DNA of 64,000 bases from Photobacterium sp. GB-56 (GTDB lineage Bacteria; Pseudomonadota; Gammaproteobacteria; Enterobacterales; Vibrionaceae), in NCBI RefSeq assembly GCF_003026105.1, contig NZ_PYNW01000005.1:1-64000 (forward strand), given 5' to 3'. Below the pieces are notes generated by a model. The model was given only the letters and a program-made list of their open reading frames with translations. It ran no database searches and was not told the origin of the DNA. Each line of letters begins with the position of its first letter. Position 1 is the stretch's first letter. A program made the position numbers and the translations under genes. Below are positions 1 to 7,253 of the stretch, one piece after another.

Positions 1-125
1 TCGCTGCTTTGTAAGTTGCTGGGTGCCAATCGGTGCCTTAGTGGAGGCTTGAGCCGTATGCAGTGAAAGTTGCACGTACGGTTCTTAGAGGGACGGCACT
101 TGGTAACAAGTGTCGTCTACTCGAC
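1..125 (+). mobile_element. Group II intron, 3' end (domains V and VI)
   Basis: Positions 51-84 fold as a textbook 34-nt domain V. The lower stem pairs GAGCCGTAT (51-59) with GTACGGTTC (76-84) and carries the catalytic AGC. A two-base AC bulge lies at 74-75, and a 5-bp upper stem is closed by a GAAA tetraloop at 65-68. Domain VI follows as a 10-bp stem (92-101 with 108-117). A119 is the likely branch point, seven bases from a 3' end ending in AC at 125. Domain V is the most conserved part of group II introns, so the call is strong. The exact 3' splice site and the class are inference. The reverse transcriptase ORF would lie to the left of the window. The 3' exon (126-271) holds no recognisable gene. 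Confidence 0.88.
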
Positions 126-271
126 AAAAATGAGTTAGACAATCTCCATGAACAGTGTGTTCACACATGATTATTTCGGTACTGAGTTAGCACACTTTTT
201 AAAGTGGATTAAATAAGGTATGCACAATCCAAAGTGGGTTTCGCTTGAGTGAATATTAAAGGTAGCCTCAG

Positions 272-487
272 ATGAAATTAATAAATAGATACAGAGTCAC
301 TATCCTTTTGAGCGTTATCGGGTGGGGATGTCTGGCTGTTTACACCTATAAAGGCTCTTATGTCGATGACAATGGCGTGTTAATCGAATCGTTTGGTTTT
401 ATTCCTCTGTTTTGGCTGTTTCAATTATTGGCATTGGTGAGCTTAATTTATACCGCCGTAAAACATAGAAAACGAGGTAAGGTATAA
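272..487 (+). CDS. Small DUF3955-like membrane protein
   Basis: A 71-residue protein with two predicted membrane helices (about residues 8-26 and 43-62) joined by a short polar loop carrying GSYVDDNGVL and a following FGFIP. A loop of the SYVD-x-NGVL type between two helices is typical of the DUF3955 family of small bacterial inner-membrane proteins of unknown function. The C-terminus is basic (KHRKRGK), which suggests a cytoplasmic tail. AAAGG lies 11 bases before the ATG. The gene stands alone between the intron end and a terminator hairpin at 498-535. The family call is from memory of the motif and not from a search; no function can be assigned. Confidence 0.6.
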   Translation: MKLINRYRVTILLSVIGWGCLAVYTYKGSYVDDNGVLIESFGFIPLFWLFQLLALVSLIYTAVKHRKRGKV

Positions 488-497
488 GGCTCAAATA

Positions 498-535
498 AAA
501 GCGACGCTGTAATTTATACGGCATCGCTTTTTATT
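498..535 (+). terminator. Rho-independent terminator after the DUF3955-like gene
   Basis: Inverted repeat 498-507 with 521-530 (AAAGCGACGC / GCATCGCTTT, one mismatch) followed by a T-rich tail, 11 bases after the stop codon. Confidence 0.7.
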
Positions 536-790
536 ATCTTTTCTATTCAAATGAAGTAGGTTTTAAACCTTATCGTGACTCGAACGGGTAATAACGATAA
601 TTTTCCATACTACAAGTAAGCACTACATCACGACAAATGCCGAGTCATTCACTAGTCACTGGCTGTTTTGTCACGATTGTCGTGATTGTGATACCAGATA
701 TGTAGCTTGTATTGTTTTGGATAAATCCATTTACTAACTAATATTCAGTTAGTTAAGATTGTGGTTAGTGATGGGGATGAACAAGGATGT
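536..790. other. Intergenic region upstream of the LprI-like gene
   Basis: No gene seen. It holds a perfect 7-bp inverted repeat (733-739 with 747-753, ACTAACT / AGTTAGT) about 40 bases before the LprI-like start, and a small TCACGAT / GTCGTGA dyad near 677-691. Either could be an operator or an RNA hairpin; neither matches a site I know. Confidence 0.4.
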
Positions 791-1180
791 ATGATGAAAA
801 AACGGTTTTATTACCCAATGGTTGCGGCTTTCATTTTGCCAACCTTCTTTAAATCTGCGTTTGCCGATTACAGTAAAGAGTTTGATCAGTGCATTGATAC
901 GTTAGGAGCCTATAGCCCAGCCGTTGTTAAATGTATGAACGAGGAATTATCGAAAAGGGATAAATTGCTCAATACGGCTTATAAGCAATACATGGCGAGA
1001 ATCCAAGATTTTCGTAAAGAAGATCTAAGAAAAACCCAACGATTATGGATTCAATACAGAGATGCTAAGTGTGGCATGTTTTATCATAGTGAAAGTGGCT
1101 CTGGTGGGTTAGAGGATTTACACGACTGCCTAATTACAGAAACTATCCAGCGCACGAAAGAGCTAAATGAGGGTTGGTAG
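791..1180 (+). CDS. LprI-like (DUF1311) secreted protein
   Basis: Secreted protein of about 129 residues with an N-terminal signal peptide ending near SAFA-DYSK. The mature part carries four cysteines (in DQCID, VKCMN, AKCGM and HDCLI) and the W-x-x-YRD-x-KC block typical of the DUF1311/LprI N-terminal domain. Members of the family are periplasmic or lipid-anchored, and some inhibit lysozyme. An in-frame ATG 30 bases upstream exists, but the start at 791 has AAGGA just before it and puts the basic MMKKR directly ahead of the hydrophobic core. It is monocistronic and ends before a strong bidirectional terminator. Lysozyme inhibition here is only a family-based inference. Confidence 0.7.
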   Translation: MMKKRFYYPMVAAFILPTFFKSAFADYSKEFDQCIDTLGAYSPAVVKCMNEELSKRDKLLNTAYKQYMARIQDFRKEDLRKTQRLWIQYRDAKCGMFYHSESGSGGLEDLHDCLITETIQRTKELNEGW

Positions 1181-1222
1181 TGTAAGCATGAAAGGGGCTG
1201 CAACGTCTTTCTATAATGTTAT

Positions 1223-1256
1223 AAAAAAGCCCGATTTTTTAAATCGGGCTTTTTTT
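1223..1256. terminator. Bidirectional terminator
   Basis: A-rich/T-rich hairpin with stem AAAAAAGCCCGATTT around 1223-1237 and its complement to 1255. It lies between convergent genes (LprI-like on + and the NAD(P)-binding protein on -) and can serve both. Confidence 0.85.
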
Positions 1257-1296
1257 ATCTATTCTTTCTAGTTCTTATTTGCTAATAACGTGGTGG

Positions 1297-1929
1297 TTAA
1301 TAAGGGGCGATGCTTGGATCAACACACTGGAAAATCTGACCATTAGCATCATTTCTTAACAGCAATTCATGGCTTAATCGGGCGACTTCTCCCCGAGTGA
1401 TCGCGCCATGCACTTCTTTATGTTGTGATAACTCACCTAGCTGGGTTGGCTCACCATCTTTCAGTCCGCCAGGTCGTAGAATCGTGTAATTCAAACTGCT
1501 GCTTTGTAGCCAAGCTTCAGCGAGTGTTTTTTCACGCACTGCGCTGCCAAACCCTGCTTTTGCACGGTCTGAAAGGTATTGCCAACTATCACCACAACCC
1601 AGTGAAGTAATTAACAATAAGTGTTGTGAAGTGCTTTGTTCTAATGCATTTGTTAAATAGCGGTGGCCAATGTAATCGACAGGCGTATCAGAGCGAAAAC
1701 TGCCCATTGTCGAGATATTAAAGGTGTTGTCGGGCAGTGCTGCTACCGCCGCTTCAACTTGTTGTTTATCTGTTGCATCACAACAAAGGGACGGTATGTT
1801 GTGCTCGGCAAGCTTGGTATTGTTATTCGGGTTACGTGCAATGGCGATAACGTTCATACCTTGAGCATAAAAGTAATCTACCATTGCTGCGCCTAATCCA
1901 GTTGAAGCACCCCAAATTGCAATATTCAT
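1297..1929 (-). CDS. NAD(P)-binding Rossmann-fold protein (atypical SDR, NAD(P)H-binding family)
   Basis: A 210-residue protein that opens directly with a Rossmann strand and nucleotide loop (IAIWGASTGLG, residues 3-13) and continues with ARNP after the second strand, the pattern of atypical SDR or NmrA-like NAD(P)-binding proteins. LRPGGLKDGEP near residue 155 is the usual strand and loop at the cofactor/substrate cleft. No complete YxxxK catalytic pair is evident, so it may be a sensor or reductase of unknown substrate. A start 15 bases further out is possible; 1929 is preferred because TGGA lies ten bases before it. It is monocistronic and convergent with the LprI-like gene. Confidence 0.7.
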   Translation of the reverse strand: MNIAIWGASTGLGAAMVDYFYAQGMNVIAIARNPNNNTKLAEHNIPSLCCDATDKQQVEAAVAALPDNTFNISTMGSFRSDTPVDYIGHRYLTNALEQSTSQHLLLITSLGCGDSWQYLSDRAKAGFGSAVREKTLAEAWLQSSSLNYTILRPGGLKDGEPTQLGELSQHKEVHGAITRGEVARLSHELLLRNDANGQIFQCVDPSIAPY

Positions 1930-2187
1930 TACGTAAAAATCCATCTCAAATAACAGTAATGATAATAGTTTGCATTATTCTAATGGTGGAGTCATTAGTT
2001 TGGTTGATTATCTGTTTGTTATTAGTCGACTTAGAGAATTGCGTAAATGAAAAAACGTTGCCATCTTAGTGATGACAACACTTTGATTTATATACTGGCT
2101 TTTGTTTCAAGAAGTCGCTTAGTGCGCTTGTTTAACTCTCTTTGTTGTCAAACAGGGCGTTTGAGTTTTCGGCTTAGCCGCTCAATA

Positions 2188-2874
2188 TTATTCTGTTAGC
2201 GGTAGCTCTACCTCACCAGTGGCACTGGTTCCCCAGTTAAAGGTTTTATCGTCTTTCCCTGTAATTTTCGCTGTGCCGTTTGCCAGCCAGCTATGTTGGC
2301 TATTGGTATCTTCATCATAATCAAATGGGGTGGTACCTAAAGATTCTGCCGTCCAATAGGTGACATCTACGGTTTTATCGTCACGGAAGAAGCCTCTGAA
2401 CGATGCGCTATCTGATCCTGTTTCATTTACAATAAAGTGAATCGCGTTATCATCAACAAGGCGATAATTTAATGTGCCATCGCTAATGCTAGCAGCATGA
2501 AACTTGACGTTATCTTTGGTTTGAATTTTGAAGTCGGTTTCGCTAGAACGGGTAATATCAAGCACGCCACTGATCAACGAAATGCTAGAAAACTGAGTTT
2601 GGCTTACTGCGTCTTTATGATCGGCGATGTTACAGGTAAAGCCTGTCAGCGTCAGGCTAGGATTTTTGTTTGATTCAGCCGTCAAACATTGGCCACCAAT
2701 ATAAATAATCAATGTATTAATGTCAGTTGAGATCTGGGCATAATTTTGTTTTTGTTGGCTCGATAAGCTATCGATATTTAGCCCAACGGTTTCTACAATC
2801 GCATCTTCAGCATCATTAGAACCACACCCCAGCAATAAAGCCGATGCCAAAGCTAAAAGACTCCATTTTTTCAT
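2188..2874 (-). CDS. Predicted lipoprotein of unknown function
   Basis: A 228-residue protein with a lipoprotein signal peptide: basic MKKW, a hydrophobic core and the lipobox LLLGC with the acylated cysteine at residue 17. Serine at +2 suggests outer-membrane sorting. The mature part is acidic, with two further cysteines (QCLTAE and FTCNIA) that could form a disulphide, and is rich in short beta-strand-like stretches. I do not recognise the family. It is preceded by AGGAAT and stands alone between the NAD(P)-binding gene and a LysR gene, both also on the minus strand but separated by 160-260 bases. Confidence 0.6.
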   Translation of the reverse strand: MKKWSLLALASALLLGCGSNDAEDAIVETVGLNIDSLSSQQKQNYAQISTDINTLIIYIGGQCLTAESNKNPSLTLTGFTCNIADHKDAVSQTQFSSISLISGVLDITRSSETDFKIQTKDNVKFHAASISDGTLNYRLVDDNAIHFIVNETGSDSASFRGFFRDDKTVDVTYWTAESLGTTPFDYDEDTNSQHSWLANGTAKITGKDDKTFNWGTSATGEVELPLTE

Positions 2875-3037
2875 AGCATATTCCTATTGTTTATGTATGA
2901 AAGATCCCAACAAAAAAGTCAGTATCTAAGTAATCGTACTTTTGAGATTAGCTAAAGCTTTTTGATTTGATTGTCTTGAAAGTAATACTGTTATTCAATT
3001 AAAGATCATCGTTTCTTATGTAATAGGCACTCGGTAT

Positions 3038-3901
3038 TTAGCACTTTTCTGTCGCAAATTGTTCACACTGGTAGCGATCAATCATGCGGTTGATACTTTC
3101 AGGTGAAAGTAAAAGGTGTGGCTTACTCGGCAGTGATAACACTATATCAACCACAGGTAAGCTAGGCAGGTGCGGGGCGGTTAGCTCGATCAGATCATTC
3201 GGCATGCTGCATTTCGCCATCGCAGAAATTGCCAAGCCTTGTCTTACTAAGCCTTTGTTTGCTGTTGCACTGCTGCAACAACTGACGAGCTGATAATGGC
3301 GGTTACGTTTTATGAAGCCTTCAATGGCGGCATCGTGGAATTTACAGTCGCGTTGGAATAATACAATTGGTAAGGGTTGCAGGTTAACAATGTCGTGATG
3401 TGGCGAGCCAACCCATATACCTTTGTCGGTTTGGAGAAAATAGCCTTCTTGTGAGGTAGGTGAACGGGTAACAATAGCAAGATCAAGTCGATTACTGTCA
3501 AGTAAACCTTTTAAATATACGCTTGGCGCACAGGTGATTTGCAGGCTAATGTGTGGGTGTTCTTCACGGAGTAAAGCCACAATGTAGGGCAAGATAGACT
3601 CCGCATAATCATCAGGACAACCAAGGTGGATGGTTTGTTGCGGTAACTTGTTTTTAAGTTCTAGCAAGGCTTCATCGTGGGTTGCGATAATTTGGGTGGC
3701 ATGCGTTGCTAAGCGTTGCCCATCTTCTGTTAATACCAGCATTCGACCATCTTTAGTAAATAGCTGAGTATTGAGTTCATCTTCAAGCTTTTTCATCTGC
3801 ATGCTTATGGCAGATTGAGATCGAAAGCTTTGCTTGGCTACGCGGGTGAAACTGCCAGTTTCTACGAAAGCTAAAAAGCTTCTTAATGCATCAATATCCA
3901 T
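3038..3901 (-). CDS. LysR-family transcriptional regulator
   Basis: A 287-residue regulator. Residues 1-60 are a LysR winged helix-turn-helix (ALRSFLAFVETGSFTRVAKQ, then SQSAISMQMKKLEDEL and LFTKDGR), followed by a periplasmic-binding-like effector domain from about 88 to 280. It is divergent from a glutathione S-transferase gene at 4098 with a 196-base spacer. LysR regulators commonly control the gene they diverge from, so the GST is the natural candidate target. The inducer is unknown. The length is normal for the family. Confidence 0.9.
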   Translation of the reverse strand: MDIDALRSFLAFVETGSFTRVAKQSFRSQSAISMQMKKLEDELNTQLFTKDGRMLVLTEDGQRLATHATQIIATHDEALLELKNKLPQQTIHLGCPDDYAESILPYIVALLREEHPHISLQITCAPSVYLKGLLDSNRLDLAIVTRSPTSQEGYFLQTDKGIWVGSPHHDIVNLQPLPIVLFQRDCKFHDAAIEGFIKRNRHYQLVSCCSSATANKGLVRQGLAISAMAKCSMPNDLIELTAPHLPSLPVVDIVLSLPSKPHLLLSPESINRMIDRYQCEQFATEKC

Positions 3902-4097
3902 ATGATATCCCTCTATTTAGCAATAAAAACATAGCGTTAAATCACTTCCATAACAAGCGGTAAATACTTCAATATTATTGATAGTTGGTATTCGTATTTT
4001 ACGATAGTCGAATCGTGCTTTGCTGATTACAGTTAACTTTATCAATGAGGGCGGAAAAGTGCTTTCAGTTCAAACCCAGACAATACAAGGAGTGGTT

Positions 4098-4703
4098 ATG
4101 GTTGTTTATGGCGATTTACAGTCGGGAAATTGTTTGAAAGTGAAGTTGATTTTGTCACTGCTAGGGATTGAGCATCAGTGGCAGCATATTAATATTTTGG
4201 AGAACGAAACCCATACGCCTGAATTTTTAGCGTTGAATCCTAATGGAAAAATCCCTGTTGTGGTGTTGGATGATGGCCGAGTGCTGTATGAGTCGAATGC
4301 GATTTTGAGTTATTTCGCAGAAGGCTCTGAATATTTACCCCAAGACAGTTTTCTCAAAGCTAAAGTCTATCAATGGTTGTTCTTCGAGCAGTATTCGCAT
4401 GAACCTTATATTGCGGTAGCACGTTACATTCAAGTTTATTTGGGTATGCCAGCAGACAGAGTTGAACAGTATGAAGCGTTACATGCAAAAGGCTATAAAG
4501 CCCTCGATGTGATGGAGCAGCAATTGTCGAAATCAAACTTCTTGGTAGGTGACAATGTCACGATAGCGGATTTTGCATTATATGCTTACACCCATGTAGC
4601 TGATGACGGTGGTTATGATTTACGCGACTACCCACACATTAAGCGTTGGTTAAAAGCGGTCGGGCAGTTACATGCCAGTGTCGATCTGAAAGAAGCGGTG
4701 TAA
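4098..4703 (+). CDS. Glutathione S-transferase family protein
   Basis: A 201-residue two-domain GST. The thioredoxin-like N-terminal domain (residues 1-75) has VYGDLQSGNCLKVKL at the first strand-helix, NPNGKIPVV with the cis-proline, and the glutathione-binding ESNAIL near residue 63. The helical C-terminal domain follows, with NFLVGDNVTIADFALYAY, the conserved N-capping box region. Translation most likely starts at 4098, which has AAGGAG eight bases upstream; a longer in-frame start at 4020 would add residues unlike the family. It probably conjugates or detoxifies electrophiles in the cytoplasm. It is divergent from the LysR gene and followed by the NIPSNAP pseudogene. Confidence 0.85.
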   Translation: MVVYGDLQSGNCLKVKLILSLLGIEHQWQHINILENETHTPEFLALNPNGKIPVVVLDDGRVLYESNAILSYFAEGSEYLPQDSFLKAKVYQWLFFEQYSHEPYIAVARYIQVYLGMPADRVEQYEALHAKGYKALDVMEQQLSKSNFLVGDNVTIADFALYAYTHVADDGGYDLRDYPHIKRWLKAVGQLHASVDLKEAV

Positions 4704-4726
4704 TGTGTAATTAGAGGGATAAAGGT

Positions 4727-5002
4727 ATGTCACTTGTTATGTCAGATACGTTATTGACCGGATAAAGAGGTGTATTTGAATTTCATCGACGCAAGTGGTT
4801 GCCTTTATTGGAAAAGATCAGCGGAAAACATCACGGCTATTTTCTTCCATCTGAGGGTCGAATAACACTGCCTTAGCTTTTGTAGTTCTAAGAGCCTCGC
4901 TGCTTATGAACCGTATGGAAGGAATAAATTTGCAAAGCAATAGATCGCATTATCAAATATGAGCGTAGTTTATTATCCGACTTTTTTGAAAAAGGAGAAT
5001 GA
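4727..5002 (+). pseudogene. Decayed NIPSNAP-family gene
   Basis: Reading across frames recovers a NIPSNAP protein in pieces. TCYVRYVID is at about 4732 in one frame and ends at a TGA at 4777. EFHRRKWLPLLEK then starts at 4778 in another frame and continues to HHGYFLPSEG at 4829-4858. SLAAYEPY follows near 4900 and RIIKYERS near 4951, ending at TGA 5000-5002. At least three frameshifts and the loss of the conserved middle segment (the FxDPECxxAF region) separate these blocks. A ribosome-binding site and ATG at 4727 survive. Its 3' end still overlaps the AAGGAG used by the next gene, which suggests a former two-gene operon. NIPSNAP proteins are small ferredoxin-fold proteins of uncertain role. 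Confidence 0.8.
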
Positions 5003-5008
5003 CGAATC

Positions 5009-5485
5009 ATGAAGCTGGCACAATTCAATATCGCAAAGGCAAAATACCCATTAGATGCACCTGAGATTAAAGACTTTGTTGATAACTTAGATAAGGTGAA
5101 TGCGATAGCTGAAAGCTGTGATGGCTTTGTATGGCGCTTAAAAGATGAATCTGGTGATGCGACGAATATTCAGCTATTTGATGATCCTTCTATCATCGTC
5201 AATATGTCGATTTGGCACTCGGTGGATGATCTTAAAAACTTTATGTTCCGCACGCATCATAAAGATTTTATGCGCCGTAAAAGTGAATGGTTCCATGGCT
5301 TAACGGAAGCTAATTATGTTTTATGGTGGGTTGAAGATGATGAGATCCCCACGCCACAACACGCTGTGTCGCGACTTGAGCATTTGCGTGAACATGGCGA
5401 AACGCCTTATGCCTTTTCATTTAAATCCCGTTTTACGCCAGATGACTTATTGTTGCTGGATGAGCTGATTATAAGTAATCGATGA
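5009..5485 (+). CDS. DUF3291 domain protein
   Basis: A 158-residue soluble protein of the DUF3291 family, recognised from the N-terminal LAQFNIAKAKYPLDAPEIKDFV, the central GFVWRLKDESGDAT and SIWHSVDDLKNF, and WFHGLTEANYVLWWV. The family has a dimeric alpha/beta-barrel (antibiotic monooxygenase-like) look, and its reaction is unknown. It follows the NIPSNAP pseudogene by six bases and uses the AAGGAG embedded in that gene's last codons. NIPSNAP proteins also have the ferredoxin-like fold, so the pair may once have worked together. That link is inference. Confidence 0.8.
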   Translation: MKLAQFNIAKAKYPLDAPEIKDFVDNLDKVNAIAESCDGFVWRLKDESGDATNIQLFDDPSIIVNMSIWHSVDDLKNFMFRTHHKDFMRRKSEWFHGLTEANYVLWWVEDDEIPTPQHAVSRLEHLREHGETPYAFSFKSRFTPDDLLLLDELIISNR

Positions 5486-5583
5486 GTGGCGGGTATTAAA
5501 AATTCAATCTCAGTTTGTTTGTTAGTTGGCGGCTATGATTGGTATTAATGGTAGAACAATCTAAGCCAAAAAAGGTGTATGTC

Positions 5584-6030
5584 ATGTTTACTGTTAAAGA
5601 AGCCACCCTTGATGATTTAACTCACGTTACGCCTTTGTATGAGGCATATCTGACGTTTTATGAAGTAGATTATAGCGAGAAAAACCCACTTCAATACCTG
5701 CAACAACGCTTAGGAAATAAAGAGTCGGTTATCTACTTTGTGGTTGATGAACAAGGGCAATATGTTGGTTTTACTCAATTATATCCGCTGTTTTGCTCGC
5801 TTGAAATGAATCGCACTTGGTTACTTTATGATCTGTTTGTAACCGAACCTGCTCGCCAACATGGTGTTGCGCAGTTGCTGCTTGATCGCGCTGATCAGTT
5901 AGCGAAAGAAACTCAGGCCTCTTTCATTATGTTAAGTACTGCTATCGATAATTTAAAAGCGCAGAACTTATATGAAAAAAATCACTACGAAAAAGACACT
6001 GAGTTTTTTACTTATCTAAAGCATTGTTAA
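5584..6030 (+). CDS. GNAT-family N-acetyltransferase
   Basis: A 148-residue acetyltransferase with the GNAT fold. FTVKEATLDDLTHV forms strand 1 and helix 1, YVGFTQLYPLF is strand 4, and LLYDLFVTEPARQHGVAQLLLDRA contains the motif A acetyl-CoA pyrophosphate loop in the variant R-x-x-G-V-A. NLKAQNLYEKNHYEKD is the C-terminal acceptor motif. An in-frame TTG 45 bases upstream is possible, but 5584 has AAAGGTG at the correct spacing and begins at strand 1. Its last 23 bases overlap the 3' end of the convergent YibE/F gene. The acceptor substrate is not predictable. Confidence 0.85.
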   Translation: MFTVKEATLDDLTHVTPLYEAYLTFYEVDYSEKNPLQYLQQRLGNKESVIYFVVDEQGQYVGFTQLYPLFCSLEMNRTWLLYDLFVTEPARQHGVAQLLLDRADQLAKETQASFIMLSTAIDNLKAQNLYEKNHYEKDTEFFTYLKHC

Positions 6031-7198
6031 CGTTAGCGTTGATTTCTGGTTTTTCATTAGTTTGATGGTTAAAGATTTTACTAGCAATAAAGGCTGTAAA
6101 TGGAATGGTAAGCACAATACCGATACTGCCTGCTAAACCGTGAATAATGCTTAACGCGATCACTGGGGTATTCATAAACTGTTCAACAGGCATTGAAAGA
6201 CCCCAGACCATCATGATGGTGGTGAGCGAGCTACCTGCAAACGCTAAAATTAACGTGTTTGTCATGGTTCCCATGATGTCTTTGCCTATGTTCATGCTGG
6301 CAAGCATCAATTGCTTGGGAGTGAGTTTAGGATTGGCTTGTTGTAGCTCTTGATACGATGAAGCAATTGAAATGGCAACGTCCATCACGGCGCCTAGCGC
6401 GGCAATCATAATGGTAACAAACATCAGCCAACGCACTTGAATAGGATTTTCTGTGGCAAGGTAAATGACATCCTCACCTTTATCTAAGTAAATACCTGAT
6501 AGGTGTGCCCATTCGCCAAAGGTTTGAGCAAAAATACCCGCCATGATAACGCCAACTAAGGTGCCTAATATCGCACACAGACTTTTCTTGTTATAACCAG
6601 AAACTAGGATGAAATTAACGACAATTTTTATTGCCATTAATTCGATAGTGACCAAGGCTGGGTTTATTCCGTCAAATATGGCTGGAATTAATACGCCAAT
6701 GATCAGTGCGGCAGTGAAATACAGTGAAATCACAGCGTTTAAGCCTGCGCGTCCACCAAACAATAAAATAAGCCCAATAAAGACCAGTGCCATGGTGTAG
6801 ATGGGAGTAGTACGCTGGTGGTTAAACGCCCAAAAATGGCTGCCGTGAATGGTTTCGCGGATCATCAATATGAATTCTGATCCTTTATCCAATAACACGT
6901 TATGTTGACGACTTAATGGGTTATTGATTTCAACGGTTTCATTGGCATGCTCACCTTCAAGTACTTTGATTTTTAGGTGTTGTGTACCGCGATATATCCC
7001 AGGCGCTAAATCATCTTCAAAGACATTTTCATCGATGATGTTTTCCACTTTTGCGGAGACGAAATGCTGAGATTGTGTTTTATTTGGATGGAAAGATTGG
7101 CTCAACAAAGGGGAGTAAAGAAAAATAGCTGTTGAGAGCGCAAAAATCATGATCGGGAAAACGTATTTTTGAAACATGTGGCCTACAGAGATAGTCAT
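6008..7198 (-). CDS. YibE/F-family membrane protein
   Basis: A 396-residue inner-membrane protein of the YibE/F family. It has an N-terminal helix (about 10-30), an extracytoplasmic beta-rich segment (about 45-125, with VEINNPLSRQHNVLLDKGS), and then seven or so membrane helices from about 135 to 380. The last part includes GAVMDVAISIASSYQEL and MGTMTNTLILAFAGSSL, both typical of the family. The function is unknown, though some homologues sit near transporters. The first ATG (7198) lacks a clear ribosome-binding site; the ATG at 7177 has TAGG before it and may be the real start. It follows the nucleotidase gene but is separated from it by a strong terminator, so it likely has its own promoter. 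Confidence 0.85.
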   Translation of the reverse strand: MTISVGHMFQKYVFPIMIFALSTAIFLYSPLLSQSFHPNKTQSQHFVSAKVENIIDENVFEDDLAPGIYRGTQHLKIKVLEGEHANETVEINNPLSRQHNVLLDKGSEFILMIRETIHGSHFWAFNHQRTTPIYTMALVFIGLILLFGGRAGLNAVISLYFTAALIIGVLIPAIFDGINPALVTIELMAIKIVVNFILVSGYNKKSLCAILGTLVGVIMAGIFAQTFGEWAHLSGIYLDKGEDVIYLATENPIQVRWLMFVTIMIAALGAVMDVAISIASSYQELQQANPKLTPKQLMLASMNIGKDIMGTMTNTLILAFAGSSLTTIMMVWGLSMPVEQFMNTPVIALSIIHGLAGSIGIVLTIPFTAFIASKIFNHQTNEKPEINANVNNALDK

Positions 7199-7205
7199 AG
7201 ATAAA

Positions 7206-7230
7206 AAGCGGTAGAGGGTCTCTACCGCTT
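7206..7230 (-). terminator. Terminator of the nucleotidase gene
   Basis: Perfect 11-bp stem AAGCGGTAGAG (7206-7216) with CTCTACCGCTT (7220-7230). On the minus strand it is followed by a T-run, 24 bases after the nucleotidase stop codon. Confidence 0.85.
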
Positions 7231-7253
7231 AGGGTGTTGAAAGCTATAAACGA

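Noticed and set aside
1425..1896. Two plus-strand ORFs opposite the NAD(P)-binding gene
   Set aside because: Antisense shadows with cysteine- and histidine-rich nonsense composition.
4900..4925. Short match to group II intron domain V (ACCGTATGG) inside the NIPSNAP pseudogene
   Set aside because: Only about eight bases match and no hairpin with a tetraloop forms; it is explained by the decayed coding sequence.
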